This document shows, piece by piece, positions 36,687 to 45,445 of a stretch of DNA of 64,000 bases. Under the pieces are notes generated by a model. It was not told the origin of the DNA and searched no databases. It was given only the letters and a program-made list of their open reading frames with translations. Made by a program: the position numbers and the translations under genes. Each line of letters begins with the position of its first letter. Position 1 is the stretch's first letter. Origin of the DNA: Allobosea sp. (GTDB lineage Bacteria; Pseudomonadota; Alphaproteobacteria; Rhizobiales; Beijerinckiaceae); the NCBI GenBank assembly GCA_024231975.1, contig JAAEQB010000080.1:1-64000 (forward strand). The letters run 5' to 3'.

Positions 36687-37739
36687 TCAGTCGGCGGCGC
36701 GCTGCAGCATGCCGAAGAGATCGCGCGGCTCGTCGGGATCGGCGATCATGTCGAGGTTCTGGTAGAGGTCGGTGCCGGCGATGCGCTCGCGCAGATAGCG
36801 CAGCGCCGAGAAGTCCTCGATCGCGAAGCCGACGCTGTCGAACAGCGTGATCTGCGTGGCATCCCGCCGTCCCGGCGCCTGCCCGGTGACGACGCGCCAG
36901 AGCTCGGTGATCGGATAATCCTTGTCCATCTGCTGGATCTCGCCCTCGATCCAGGTCTGTGGCGGATATTCGACGAAGGTGTCGGCGCGCAGCAGGATGT
37001 CGCGGTGGAGCTCGGTCTTGCCCGGGCAATCGCCGCCGATCGCGTTGAGATGGACGCCGCGCCCGACCATGTTGTCGGTCAGGATCGTCGCGAACTGCTT
37101 GTCGGCGGTGCAGGTGGTGATGATCTCGGCCCCCTCGACCGCCGCTTGCGCCGTGCTGCAGGCGGTGACCGAGAGGCCGCTCCCCTGCAGGTTACGCCGT
37201 GCCTTCTCGGTGGCGACGGGATCGATGTCGTAGAGCCTGACCGCTTCGATGCCGACGACCGCCTTCATCGCCAGCGCCTGGAATTCGGCCTGAGCGCCGT
37301 TGCCGATCATCGCCATGGTGCGGGCGCCCTTCGGCGCCAGGTGCCGCGCCGCCATGGCCGAGGTCGCGGCGGTGCGCAGCGCCGTCAGCAAGGTCATCTC
37401 GGTGAGCAGGACGGGATAGCCGCTGGCGACATCGGCCAGCAGCCCGAAGGCGGTGACCGTCTGCAGGCCGGAGGCGATGTTCTTCGGATGGCCGTTGACG
37501 TATTTGAAGCCGTAGATGGTGCCATCCGAGGTCGGCATCAATTCGATCACGCCATCGCGCGAATGGCTGGCGACGCGCGGCGTCTTGTCGAAGCTCTCCC
37601 AGCGCCGGAAATCCTCCTCGATGCGCTCAGTAAGCTCGCGCAGCATCGTCTCGATGCCGACCCGATGGACGAGACGCATCATGTTGTCGACGCTGACGAA
37701 AGGCACCATCGCCTTGGCGGAGGGAGGTAATGCGGTCAT
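36687..37739 (-). CDS. ocd: Ornithine cyclodeaminase
   Basis: 350 residues. It contains the NAD-binding segment MAMIGNGAQAEFQALA and substrate-site blocks (VIELMPTSDGTIYGFKYVNGHP, LTALRTAATSAMAARHL, HLNAIGGDCPGKTE), all typical of the OCD/mu-crystallin family. It converts ornithine to proline with release of ammonia. It is first in a leftward operon with ctlX and is divergent from an Lrp-type regulator that probably controls it. Confidence 0.9.
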   Translation of the reverse strand: MTALPPSAKAMVPFVSVDNMMRLVHRVGIETMLRELTERIEEDFRRWESFDKTPRVASHSRDGVIELMPTSDGTIYGFKYVNGHPKNIASGLQTVTAFGLLADVASGYPVLLTEMTLLTALRTAATSAMAARHLAPKGARTMAMIGNGAQAEFQALAMKAVVGIEAVRLYDIDPVATEKARRNLQGSGLSVTACSTAQAAVEGAEIITTCTADKQFATILTDNMVGRGVHLNAIGGDCPGKTELHRDILLRADTFVEYPPQTWIEGEIQQMDKDYPITELWRVVTGQAPGRRDATQITLFDSVGFAIEDFSALRYLRERIAGTDLYQNLDMIADPDEPRDLFGMLQRAAD

Positions 37740-37878
37740 CGGAAGCGCCAGGTCCCAAGCTGTGATGAGGGGACTCTAGCGCGAGCAGGATGGTGACCGA
37801 AATATCAGAACTGTGTTACTTCCGTCATCAAATTGAACAGATTGCTCACTCGAGTTGCCCATTCCGACAGGAAACTCA
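37740..37878. promoter_or_regulatory. ocd/Lrp divergent promoter region
   Basis: 139 bases, AT-rich between 37798 and 37855 (for example GACCGAAATATCAGAACTG and ATCAAATTGAACAG). It should hold both promoters and the Lrp site. No strong dyad is visible. ATATCAGAACT at 37802-37812 also occurs at 31156-31166 in the GntR/cupin region. Confidence 0.4.
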
Positions 37879-38322
37879 ATGCCCCCCGAAATCGCCAAAT
37901 ATGTCCCCGATGCGCTCGATCGGGCGCTGATCACGCATCTGCGGGGCGATGGCCGCGCTTCGCTCTCCAAGCTCGCGACGGTGCTGGGGGTCGCCCGCGG
38001 CACCGTTCAGAATAGGCTGGAGCGGCTGATCGAGACCGGAACGCTGCTCGGCTTCACCGCCCGCGTCCGCGATGATTACGATGAGAATGCCGTGCACGCG
38101 GTGATGATGGTCGAGGTCGTCGGCAAGTCGACGACGCAGGTCATCCGGAAGCTGCGCGGGCTGCCCGAAGTCCATACGCTGCACACCACCAATGGCAATT
38201 GGGATCTGGTCGCCAATATCCGCGCCGGCAGCCTCGCCGAGTTCGACAGAGTCCTGCGCGAGGTACGGATGATCGACGGCGTCGCGAACAGCGAAACCAG
38301 CCTGCTGCTGAGCAGCGTCTAG
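37879..38322 (+). CDS. Lrp/AsnC family transcriptional regulator
   Basis: 147 residues. The N-terminal helix-turn-helix is SLSKLATVLGVARGTVQNRLERL, followed by an AsnC-type ligand domain (GKSTTQVIRKLRGLPEVHTLH, then NGNWDLVANIRA). ATG 37879 is chosen since CAGGAAA lies a few bases upstream; a TTG eight codons earlier is less likely. Divergent from ocd-ctlX, so it is presumably the local activator responding to ornithine, arginine or a related amino acid. Confidence 0.87.
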   Translation: MPPEIAKYVPDALDRALITHLRGDGRASLSKLATVLGVARGTVQNRLERLIETGTLLGFTARVRDDYDENAVHAVMMVEVVGKSTTQVIRKLRGLPEVHTLHTTNGNWDLVANIRAGSLAEFDRVLREVRMIDGVANSETSLLLSSV

Positions 38323-38430
38323 CCCGCCTCTATTCGACTTGGACTGACCGAACCGAGAGAATCCACTCCAACTGAGCCAAGCTTGCCCGGCGGCGATTGA
38401 CGTGGGATCGATGAGCACTCTTTGCGAGCC

Positions 38431-39306
38431 TCAGCTCCGAAGCCTGAAATAGAGCCCCGAATAGGCGTCGGCATGACATTCGGGATGCAAGGGAACATCG
38501 ATGGCCCGTTGCTTGGTCCAGGCATCGATCTGCTCATAGCCCAGCGCCTGCAAACCGTCGATGAAGCGCTCGCGATGCGCGACCGTGTAAGGGCAGAAGG
38601 CGATCCGCCCCGACCTCTGGTTGATCGACTGCAAGGTCACGAAGGAGCGGGACGGATGCAAAGCGGTCCGGTGGATGATCAGGTGAGGCGGAAGCCTGCT
38701 CGCTGCGCGGAGGGCTTCGTGCAGAAACCCTTCTTTCAGATATTGCAGCGAGCCGGCTGCGAAGACGATGTCAGCCTCGCCGATCGCGCCGAGATCATTC
38801 GTGAAGCTGAGGTGCCTTGCTCCCCTCTCCCGGGCGATCCGCTCGCCTGCCTGCGTGATGTGGGGCACGTCATAGATCGTCCATGAAAACGCGTCGGGGA
38901 GATCGAGATAGCCGGAATACTGGTAGTAGACGTGCCCGACATATCCGCCGAGGTCGAACAGGCGGCGCGCGCCGCTCTCGATGGCCGGCCGCAGCCAGAA
39001 CAGGGCCGGGTACTCGGTCGGCGGCATCGGCCTGAATTCGCCATTGGCCTGGCTGTAGACATGGAGATCCGCCATCCCCGCCTGATCATATCCCGTGACA
39101 GCAATCGGTGCCGAGCGCGCGGCCTCCTCCACGGTGGAGAATACGCCGCTATAGCCGCTGTCATTCCGTCCGGCGAGGAACTCCCAGCGATGGATCGCGT
39201 AGCGGACATGCCTGATGCCCGGCCAGGTGCTCAGGGCGTGAGCGGCTTTGCGGCTCGCCCACCGAGCGACGCTGAACGGCGTGTGCCTGCGCCTGAGTTC
39301 CCTCAT
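38431..39306 (-). CDS. TIGR04325-type methyltransferase
   Basis: 291 residues of the TIGR04325 putative methyltransferase family: a GYSGVFSTVEEAARSAP segment, then the SAM loop RRLFDLGGYVGHVYYQY and a motif II-like IVFAAGSLQYLKEGFLHEAL. Family members often sit in polysaccharide or glycosylation loci. Here it is isolated between an Lrp gene and a transporter, so the acceptor is unknown. The start at 39306 is chosen for GGAGGA 7 bases upstream; upstream in-frame ATGs lack a ribosome site. Confidence 0.78.
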   Translation of the reverse strand: MRELRRRHTPFSVARWASRKAAHALSTWPGIRHVRYAIHRWEFLAGRNDSGYSGVFSTVEEAARSAPIAVTGYDQAGMADLHVYSQANGEFRPMPPTEYPALFWLRPAIESGARRLFDLGGYVGHVYYQYSGYLDLPDAFSWTIYDVPHITQAGERIARERGARHLSFTNDLGAIGEADIVFAAGSLQYLKEGFLHEALRAASRLPPHLIIHRTALHPSRSFVTLQSINQRSGRIAFCPYTVAHRERFIDGLQALGYEQIDAWTKQRAIDVPLHPECHADAYSGLYFRLRS

Positions 39307-39538
39307 GCGAGGATCCTCCGACCGGGTGAGCCGCCGCGCCCTGGTCACCTCTCGCATTGGAGTACCTGGCGTGCCCGTCAGCAACGGCTCATAGGGTGAA
39401 CGCAAAGGGCCGCTGGTGGTACCTCCGCGACCTCGGCGACCTGAGCCCGCGCTTTTCCGCGACCAGCGACGACAATCGAACGCCGGATTGCTTCGCCGCC
39501 GCGCTCCTCCTGCGGTGACGGCGGGCTGCCCTGCGCCA

Positions 39539-40570
39539 ATGCCAGATGACGCGGCCCTCCGGATCGGCCAGTGTGGCGCTCCGTTTGCTGTTCCGGTCTC
39601 GATGCTCGCCGCCCTCGCCTCCGCCCTTGCCCTGCTCGGCCGCTACGGCACGCAGGGCTTCGCGCTCTCGATCTTCCTCGGCCTCGCTTTGCCGCAGTTC
39701 TCGGCTGCGGCGCGCCCGCTCCTGCCGATCACGATCTTCTGCTTCACCACCGTCGTGTTCATGCGCGCCGACCTGGGCGTGATCGCCGGGCTTGTGCGCC
39801 GCCCAGCGAAGCTCGCCGTGAGCTGCCTCTGGCTGCTGTTCACCCCGGCCCTGCTGATCGCCGCCGCCCTCGCTCTGCTCGGCCGCGAAGCGCTCGATCC
39901 CGGCCTTCTGCTCGGCATCGCGATCATGGGCGCGGCTCCGCCGATCATGTCATCGCCGGCGGTCGCTATCCTCTACGGCTTCGAGCCTTCGCTGATCATC
40001 GCCGGTGTCATCGTCACCACGATCATAAGTCCGCTGATCGCGCCGCTCCTGGTCGACTGGCTGGCGGGAGCCGCCGTGCCGCTCGACCGGCTGGCGCTGG
40101 CCCTGCGGCTCGTCATGTTCATTGGCGGCGGCATGGTCGTCGCCTTTGCGATCCGGCGCTGGCTCGGGGCCGAGCGCATCCGCGAGCTGAAACCCAATCT
40201 CGATGGCTTCGGCGTGCTGATGTATTTCATCTTCGCCATCGCGGCGATGGACGGCGTCACCAAGGCAGCCATGGAGCGCCCGGGCCAGGTCGCGCTCTTC
40301 ATCGCTGTCGCCTTCCTAGTCTCCGCGGTCGGCCTCGCCAGCGCCTGGCTGGCCCTGCGCCGTTTGCCCGTCTCAGAGCGCTTCATGATCGGCTACGGCA
40401 CTGGCCAGCGGAACATGGGCCTGCTCGTCGCCGCGCTCGGCGCCGGCGTGCCGCCGACCACCTATCTCTACTTCGCCCTGGCCCAGTTCCCGATCTACCT
40501 GCTGCCCTGGCTGCTGCGTGGTGTCGCAGCGCGCATCCGGCGCAGGGAAGCCTCTGCTGACGCGAGCTGA
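39539..40570 (+). CDS. SBF/BASS-like membrane transporter
   Basis: 343 residues with about nine or ten TM helices and the two-repeat arrangement of SBF-like transporters (LPITIFCFTTVVFMRADLG, GIAIMGAAPPIMSSPAVAIL, then GYGTGQRNMGLLVAALGAGV). The G-x-G-x-x-N crossover motifs suggest sodium-coupled transport. The substrate is unknown, and it is only distantly related to the BASS gene at 33409. The start is uncertain: ATG 39539 and ATG 39602 both lack a clear ribosome site. Confidence 0.68.
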   Translation: MPDDAALRIGQCGAPFAVPVSMLAALASALALLGRYGTQGFALSIFLGLALPQFSAAARPLLPITIFCFTTVVFMRADLGVIAGLVRRPAKLAVSCLWLLFTPALLIAAALALLGREALDPGLLLGIAIMGAAPPIMSSPAVAILYGFEPSLIIAGVIVTTIISPLIAPLLVDWLAGAAVPLDRLALALRLVMFIGGGMVVAFAIRRWLGAERIRELKPNLDGFGVLMYFIFAIAAMDGVTKAAMERPGQVALFIAVAFLVSAVGLASAWLALRRLPVSERFMIGYGTGQRNMGLLVAALGAGVPPTTYLYFALAQFPIYLLPWLLRGVAARIRRREASADAS

Positions 40571-40617
40571 CTGCAAGCTTTGCCAGGGTCCCGGCAAGCA
40601 AAGCCGGAGTTCCCATC

Positions 40618-41295
40618 ATGATCACGCTCTATTCGGGGCCGCTCAGCCTGTTCTCGCGCAAGGTCGAGATCGCACTGCGCGAGAAAAATCTCGCCTTCGA
40701 GCGCATCATGGTGCCGTTCAACCAGACGACCGGCTACGACCCCAAGCATCCCGAAGTCGTCGCCATCAACCCCAAGCGGCAGGTCCCGGTGCTGAACGAT
40801 GACGGGATCGTGCTCTACGACTCCACCGTGATCCTAGAATATCTCGAAGACGCCTATCCCGAGCCGCCGCTCTTTCCGCTTTGCCCCGGCGCCCGCGCCC
40901 GCTGCCGGCTCGACGAGCTCTATGCCGACGAGATCATGCTGCAGGCGCTGAAGCCGCTGATGCATCGCACCAGCCCGCCGAGCACCGACCAGACCAGGCG
41001 CTTCGCGCTGGAGGCCGACGCGCTGATCGCCGAGCGCGCGCTGGAGAAGCACTACGCCGAGCTGGAGGACCGGCTCGCCGGCCGCGACTTCTTCGGCGAC
41101 TCCATCTCGATCGCCGACATCGCCCTGTTCATGAGCGTGCTGTTCTCGCTTCGCCTGGGCGGCCCTTCGCTCGCCCCATTCGACGGCCTGTCGCGCTGGT
41201 TCGAGCGGCTGAAGCTGCGACCCGCCTTCACTCAGGCCGCCGTCGAGATCGCCGAGGCCGACCGGCGCCTCTCCTTCCCGCTGAAACGGGCCTGA
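40618..41295 (+). CDS. Glutathione S-transferase family protein
   Basis: 225 residues. The thioredoxin-like N-terminal domain (ITLYSGPLSLFSRKVEIALRE, then NPKRQVPVLNDDGIVLYDST) binds glutathione, with Ser or Tyr near the start as the catalytic candidate. The C-terminal domain is helical. It conjugates or reduces electrophiles. CCGGAG lies 8 bases before the ATG. No operon partner is evident. Confidence 0.85.
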   Translation: MITLYSGPLSLFSRKVEIALREKNLAFERIMVPFNQTTGYDPKHPEVVAINPKRQVPVLNDDGIVLYDSTVILEYLEDAYPEPPLFPLCPGARARCRLDELYADEIMLQALKPLMHRTSPPSTDQTRRFALEADALIAERALEKHYAELEDRLAGRDFFGDSISIADIALFMSVLFSLRLGGPSLAPFDGLSRWFERLKLRPAFTQAAVEIAEADRRLSFPLKRA

Positions 41296-41347
41296 CAGCA
41301 GCCTTTCGTGATTGCGAGAGCCGTAGCGCGGCGCTAGACCACGCCGC

Positions 41348-42028
41348 ATGAGCACGATCCGCATCGCCCCTTCCATCCTCTCCGCCGACTTCGCCAAGCT
41401 CGGCGAGGAAGTTCGCGCCATCGACGAGGCCGGCGCCGACTGGATCCATTGCGACGTGATGGACGGGCATTTCGTACCCAACATCACCTTCGGCCCCGAC
41501 GTGCTGAAGGCGATCCGGCCGCACACCAAGAAGTTCTTCGACGTCCATCTGATGATCGCGCCGGTCGATCCCTACATCGAGGCCTTCGCCAAGGCCGGCG
41601 CCGACCTGATCTCCTTCCATGTCGAGGCTGGGGCGCATCCGCACCGGACGCTGCAGGCGATCAAGGCGCAAGGCAAGCAGGCCGGCATCGTGCTCAACCC
41701 CGGCACGCCGGCAAGCGCCGCCGAGCCGCTGATCGGCGATGTCGACCTGATCCTGCTGATGACGGTCAATCCCGGCTTCGGCGGCCAGAGCTTCATCCAT
41801 TCGGTCGTCGAGAAGATCGCGCAGGTGCGGGCCCTGATCGGCGAGCGCCCTATCGCGCTCGAGATCGACGGCGGCGTCACGCCGCAGACGGCGCCGCTCT
41901 GCATCAAGGCCGGCGCCGATACGCTGGTCGCCGGCTCGGCCGTATTCAAGGGCGGCCCTTCGGCCTATGCCGGCAACATCGCCGCCATCCGCAAGGCGGC
42001 AGAGACGGCGCGCGGCGACTGGGTCTGA
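41348..42028 (+). CDS. rpe: Ribulose-phosphate 3-epimerase
   Basis: 226 residues, a TIM barrel interconverting ribulose 5-phosphate and xylulose 5-phosphate in the pentose phosphate and Calvin pathways. Catalytic motifs are HCDVMDGHFVPNITFG near residue 35, the second Asp in EIDGGVTPQTAP, and the phosphate site DLILLMTVNPGFGGQSF. Length is normal. It is followed by repeat C copy 2. Confidence 0.93.
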   Translation: MSTIRIAPSILSADFAKLGEEVRAIDEAGADWIHCDVMDGHFVPNITFGPDVLKAIRPHTKKFFDVHLMIAPVDPYIEAFAKAGADLISFHVEAGAHPHRTLQAIKAQGKQAGIVLNPGTPASAAEPLIGDVDLILLMTVNPGFGGQSFIHSVVEKIAQVRALIGERPIALEIDGGVTPQTAPLCIKAGADTLVAGSAVFKGGPSAYAGNIAAIRKAAETARGDWV

Positions 42029-42040
42029 GAGACCATAAGC

Positions 42041-42148
42041 GTCATGCTCGGGCTTGACCCGAGCATCTCAGGCCGAAAGGGGCGCCAGCCAGCGCCTTCT
42101 CGTCATGAGATTCTCGGGTCTGCGCTACGCTTCGCCCGAGAATGACGG
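42041..42148. repeat. Palindromic repeat family C, copy 2
   Basis: It starts GTCATGCTCGGGCTTGACCC, with hairpin arms ATGCTCGGG and CCCGAGCAT, and ends in CCCGAGAATGACGG, as in copy 1 at 19361. The core is longer here and contains a second hairpin (GATTCTCGGG with CCCGAGAAT). It lies between convergent rpe and DUF1428 genes, where it may terminate transcription from both sides. Confidence 0.8.
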
Positions 42149-42154
42149 AGCACC

Positions 42155-42505
42155 TTACAAATCGATCCCGGCGAAGCCGCCATAGATCAGGCGGGCGCCG
42201 TCGAAGGGCATCGGATTGGCGTCCGGCGCCATGCGCGGGTCCTGCATGATCTTCTGCCAGCCGGCATCGCGCGCCTCCTTGCTCGGCCACTCGACCCAGG
42301 AGAAGACGACGACCTCGTCATCCTTGGCCGCGACGGCGCGATAGAAATCGGTCTGCTTGCCGTGAGGGACGTCGTCGCCCCAGTTCTCGGCGATCCGCGT
42401 CGCACCGAACTCCTTGAAGATCGGCGCCATCTTGCGGGCATGCTCGGCATAGGCCTCGCGATTGGCGACCGGCACGGCCGCGACGAAACCATCGACATAG
42501 GACAT
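42155..42505 (-). CDS. DUF1428 family protein
   Basis: 116 residues with the family's full pattern: MSYVDGFVAAVPVANREAY, then GATRIAENWGDDVPHGKQTDF and VVFSWVEWPSKEARDAG. It has a ferredoxin-like (dimeric alpha-beta barrel) fold; its function is unknown. GGAGGAAAAG precedes the ATG. It stands alone, divergent from purB. Confidence 0.85.
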   Translation of the reverse strand: MSYVDGFVAAVPVANREAYAEHARKMAPIFKEFGATRIAENWGDDVPHGKQTDFYRAVAAKDDEVVVFSWVEWPSKEARDAGWQKIMQDPRMAPDANPMPFDGARLIYGGFAGIDL

Positions 42506-42685
42506 CGGTCTTTTCCTCCTTGGGTCTGTCGGCGCTCCGGAAGCGAGGAGCGTCTCATCCAGCCGGCGCGGACGCTAGGCATGATAGGGGTCCGAAGCTG
42601 TCAGCAGCAGCCTCCGGCATTCCGTCAGCGGCCCGTCCGTGCTAGCGAGCCGGCGAGCCTTTCATCGTCACCTCGCGAGCCCGCT

Positions 42686-43993
42686 ATGATCCCCCGTTAT
42701 TCCCGCCCCGAGATGGTCGCGATCTGGGAGCCGCAGACGCGCTTCCGCATCTGGTTCGAGATCGAGGCGCACGCCACCGACAAGCTCGCCGAGCTCGGCG
42801 TCGTGCCGAAGGAAGCCGCGGCGACGATCTGGGCCAAGGCCAAGGACGCCACCTTCGACGTCGCCCGCATCGACGAGATCGAGCGCGTCACCAAGCACGA
42901 CGTCATCGCCTTCCTGACCCATCTCGCCGAGATCGTCGGCCCCGAGGCGCGCTTCGTCCACCAGGGCATGACCTCCTCGGACGTGCTCGACACCACGCTG
43001 GCCGTGCAGCTCGCCCGCGCCGCCGACATCCTGATCGCCGATGTCGACGCCCTGCTCGCCGCCATCAGGCGCCGCGCCTTCGAGCACAAGCTGACCCCGA
43101 CCATCGGCCGCTCGCACGGCATCCATGCCGAGCCGGTCACCTTCGGCCTGAAGCTCGCCCAGGCCTATGCCGAGTTCGACCGCTGCCGCGCCCGCCTCGT
43201 CGCCGCGAAGGCCGAGATCGCGACCTGCGCCATCTCGGGCGCGGTCGGCACCTTCGCCAATATCGACCCGCAGGTCGAGGAATACGTCGCCGAGAAGATG
43301 GGCCTGACACCCGAGCCGGTCTCGACCCAGGTCATCCCGCGCGACCGCCACGCCATGTTCTTCGCCACGCTCGGGGTCGTCGCCTCCAGCGTCGAGCGCC
43401 TGGCGACCGAGATCCGCCACCTTCAGCGCACCGAGGTCTACGAGGCCGAGGAGTATTTCTCGCCGGGCCAGAAGGGTTCCTCGGCGATGCCGCACAAGCG
43501 CAATCCGGTCCTGACCGAGAACCTGACCGGCCTCGCGCGCCTCGTGCGCGGCATGGTCACGCCGGCGCTGGAGAATGTCGCCCTCTGGCACGAGCGCGAT
43601 ATCTCGCACTCCTCGGTCGAGCGCATGATCGGCCCGGACGCGACAGTGACGCTCGATTTCGCCCTGGCCCGCCTCACCGGTGTCGTCGACAAGCTGCTGA
43701 TCTATCCGCAGAACATGAGGAAGAACCTCGACAAGCTCGGCGGCCTGCACAATTCGCAGCGCGTCCTGCTCGCCCTGACCCAGGCCGGCGCCAGCCGCGA
43801 GGACAGCTATTCGATGGTCCAGCGCAATGCGATGCGCACCTGGGAGCACGGCGAGGACTTCCTCACCAACCTCAAGGCCGACAAGGACGTCACGGCGAAG
43901 CTCTCAGTGGCACAGCTCGAGGCGATGTTCGACGAGGGCTACCACTTCAAGCACGTCGACACGATCTTCCGCCGGGTGTTTGGGGAAGCTTGA
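42686..43993 (+). CDS. purB: Adenylosuccinate lyase
   Basis: 435 residues. The N-terminus MIPRYSRPEMVAIWEPQTRF is typical of alphaproteobacterial PurB, and the signature GSSAMPHKRNP is intact. Further catalytic segments are MTSSDVLDTTLAVQLA and GRSHGIHAEPVTFG. It acts twice in purine synthesis, on SAICAR and on adenylosuccinate. The ATG at 42686 is chosen because homology begins exactly there. Its stop overlaps the next gene's ATG. Confidence 0.93.
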   Translation: MIPRYSRPEMVAIWEPQTRFRIWFEIEAHATDKLAELGVVPKEAAATIWAKAKDATFDVARIDEIERVTKHDVIAFLTHLAEIVGPEARFVHQGMTSSDVLDTTLAVQLARAADILIADVDALLAAIRRRAFEHKLTPTIGRSHGIHAEPVTFGLKLAQAYAEFDRCRARLVAAKAEIATCAISGAVGTFANIDPQVEEYVAEKMGLTPEPVSTQVIPRDRHAMFFATLGVVASSVERLATEIRHLQRTEVYEAEEYFSPGQKGSSAMPHKRNPVLTENLTGLARLVRGMVTPALENVALWHERDISHSSVERMIGPDATVTLDFALARLTGVVDKLLIYPQNMRKNLDKLGGLHNSQRVLLALTQAGASREDSYSMVQRNAMRTWEHGEDFLTNLKADKDVTAKLSVAQLEAMFDEGYHFKHVDTIFRRVFGEA

Positions 43994-44751
43994 TGAGGAT
44001 CGCCGTTCTCGCGGACATTCACGGTAATTTCGACGCGCTGGAAGCAGTCATCGAGGATCTGGAGCGGACTAAGCCCGACATTGTCGTCAATCTTGGCGAC
44101 TGCTTCTCCGGGCCGCTCAAGGCGCGCGAGACAGCGGATTTACTGCTGACCAAGGGCTGGCTGACCGTCTGCGGCAATCATGATCGCTATCTCGTCGAGC
44201 AAAGCATCGACGAGCTGCCTCGCTCGGATCGGGCCGCGGCCGAGCAACTGGAGGCCCACCATTTCGATTGGCTGCGTGCACTGCCGTTCTCCGCCCAAGC
44301 TGCCGATGGCGTCACGCTCTTTCACGCGACCCCTACCAACGACAATCGCTACCTCGCCGAACGGCCGCACCAAGGGGGGCATGTCCTGCGCTCCGAGGGG
44401 GAGATCGCCGAGGAGCTGGTCGGCGTCGCCGCCCCGTTGATCCTCTGCGGCCACTCCCATCTTCCGCGCCTCGTTACGCTTCCGGATGGCCGCAACGTCT
44501 TCAATCCTGGCAGCGTGGGCCTGCCGGCCTATGATGACGATCTGCCGGAATGGCATGTGATGGAGGCGCAGAGCCCTCACGCGCGCTACGGCATTGCCGA
44601 GCGTTGCCGCGGCGGCTGGCGCTTTGCGTTTCACGCCCTACCTTACGATTGGGCGGCTGCCGCCGACCTAGCCCTTGCAAGCGGACGGACGGATTGGGCG
44701 CACGCCCTCGCCACCGGCTTCGCCCTGAAACCCGATCGTCCCGACCGATGA
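43993..44751 (+). CDS. Calcineurin-like metallophosphoesterase
   Basis: 252 residues with all five metallophosphoesterase blocks: AVLADIHGN (D-x-H), NLGDCFSG, CGNHDR, a His in VTLFHATP, and CGHSHLPRL. This layout fits the YfcE/protein-phosphatase-like subfamily; the substrate is unknown. The ATG shares its A with the purB TGA (TGATG), so translation is coupled. It overlaps the next gene by four bases. Confidence 0.85.
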   Translation: MRIAVLADIHGNFDALEAVIEDLERTKPDIVVNLGDCFSGPLKARETADLLLTKGWLTVCGNHDRYLVEQSIDELPRSDRAAAEQLEAHHFDWLRALPFSAQAADGVTLFHATPTNDNRYLAERPHQGGHVLRSEGEIAEELVGVAAPLILCGHSHLPRLVTLPDGRNVFNPGSVGLPAYDDDLPEWHVMEAQSPHARYGIAERCRGGWRFAFHALPYDWAAAADLALASGRTDWAHALATGFALKPDRPDR

Positions 44752-45308
44752 AAACCTCCGACACCGACATCCTGATCGTCCCCGGCTGGTCGGGCTCCGG
44801 GCCCGACCATTGGCAGAGCCGCTGGGAGGCGAAGCTCCCCACCGCCCGCCGCGTCGAGCAGGAGGACTGGTACAAGCCGACCCGCGACGGCTGGGCGAAC
44901 CGGATCGTCGCCGCTGTCCGCGCCGCGACCAAGCCGGTCGTCATCGTCGCCCATTCGGCCGGCTGCAGCGCCGTCGCGCATGCGGCCGAGCATCTGAAGC
45001 CGCATGAGGTCACCGGGGCCTTCCTGGTCGCGCCCGCCGCCGAGCGGGCCAAGCGCGCCATCCCCGGCATGGCCGAGGATTTCACCACGATTCCGCAAAA
45101 GCCCCTGCCCTTCCGCTCGGTGCTGATCGCCAGCGCGACTGATCCGTATTGCACGCCGGAGGAGGCCAAGGCCCTGGCCGAAGCCTGGGGCTCGGAATTC
45201 GTCGATGCCGGCGACAGCGGCCATATCAACACCGACTCCGGCCATGGCCCCTGGCCGGACGGGCTGCTGCGCTTCGCCGGCTTCATGAAGAGCCTGACAG
45301 CAGTCTGA
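44748..45308 (+). CDS. RBBP9/YdeN family alpha/beta hydrolase
   Basis: 186 residues. The start DILIVPGWSGSGPDHWQSRWE is the family hallmark. The nucleophile Ser is in VIVAHSAGCSAVAHA (G-x-S-x-G-like AHSAG), and the catalytic His is in DSGHINTDSGHGPWPDG. It is a small serine hydrolase of unknown substrate. ATG overlaps the phosphoesterase stop (ATGA), extending the purB-coupled unit to three genes. Confidence 0.85.
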   Translation: MKTSDTDILIVPGWSGSGPDHWQSRWEAKLPTARRVEQEDWYKPTRDGWANRIVAAVRAATKPVVIVAHSAGCSAVAHAAEHLKPHEVTGAFLVAPAAERAKRAIPGMAEDFTTIPQKPLPFRSVLIASATDPYCTPEEAKALAEAWGSEFVDAGDSGHINTDSGHGPWPDGLLRFAGFMKSLTAV

Positions 45309-45445
45309 GCGACGCAGGAGCCGCGCTGACGACCAACGGCTCCGCGTATGGAAGCGAGAGCGGACGCGCGCAATTGCCTTCGTGGTTGCAACCGCTAGAT
45401 TGCCCCACCAGCCGGCACGGACCGGCAAGATGACGAGGCACATCC

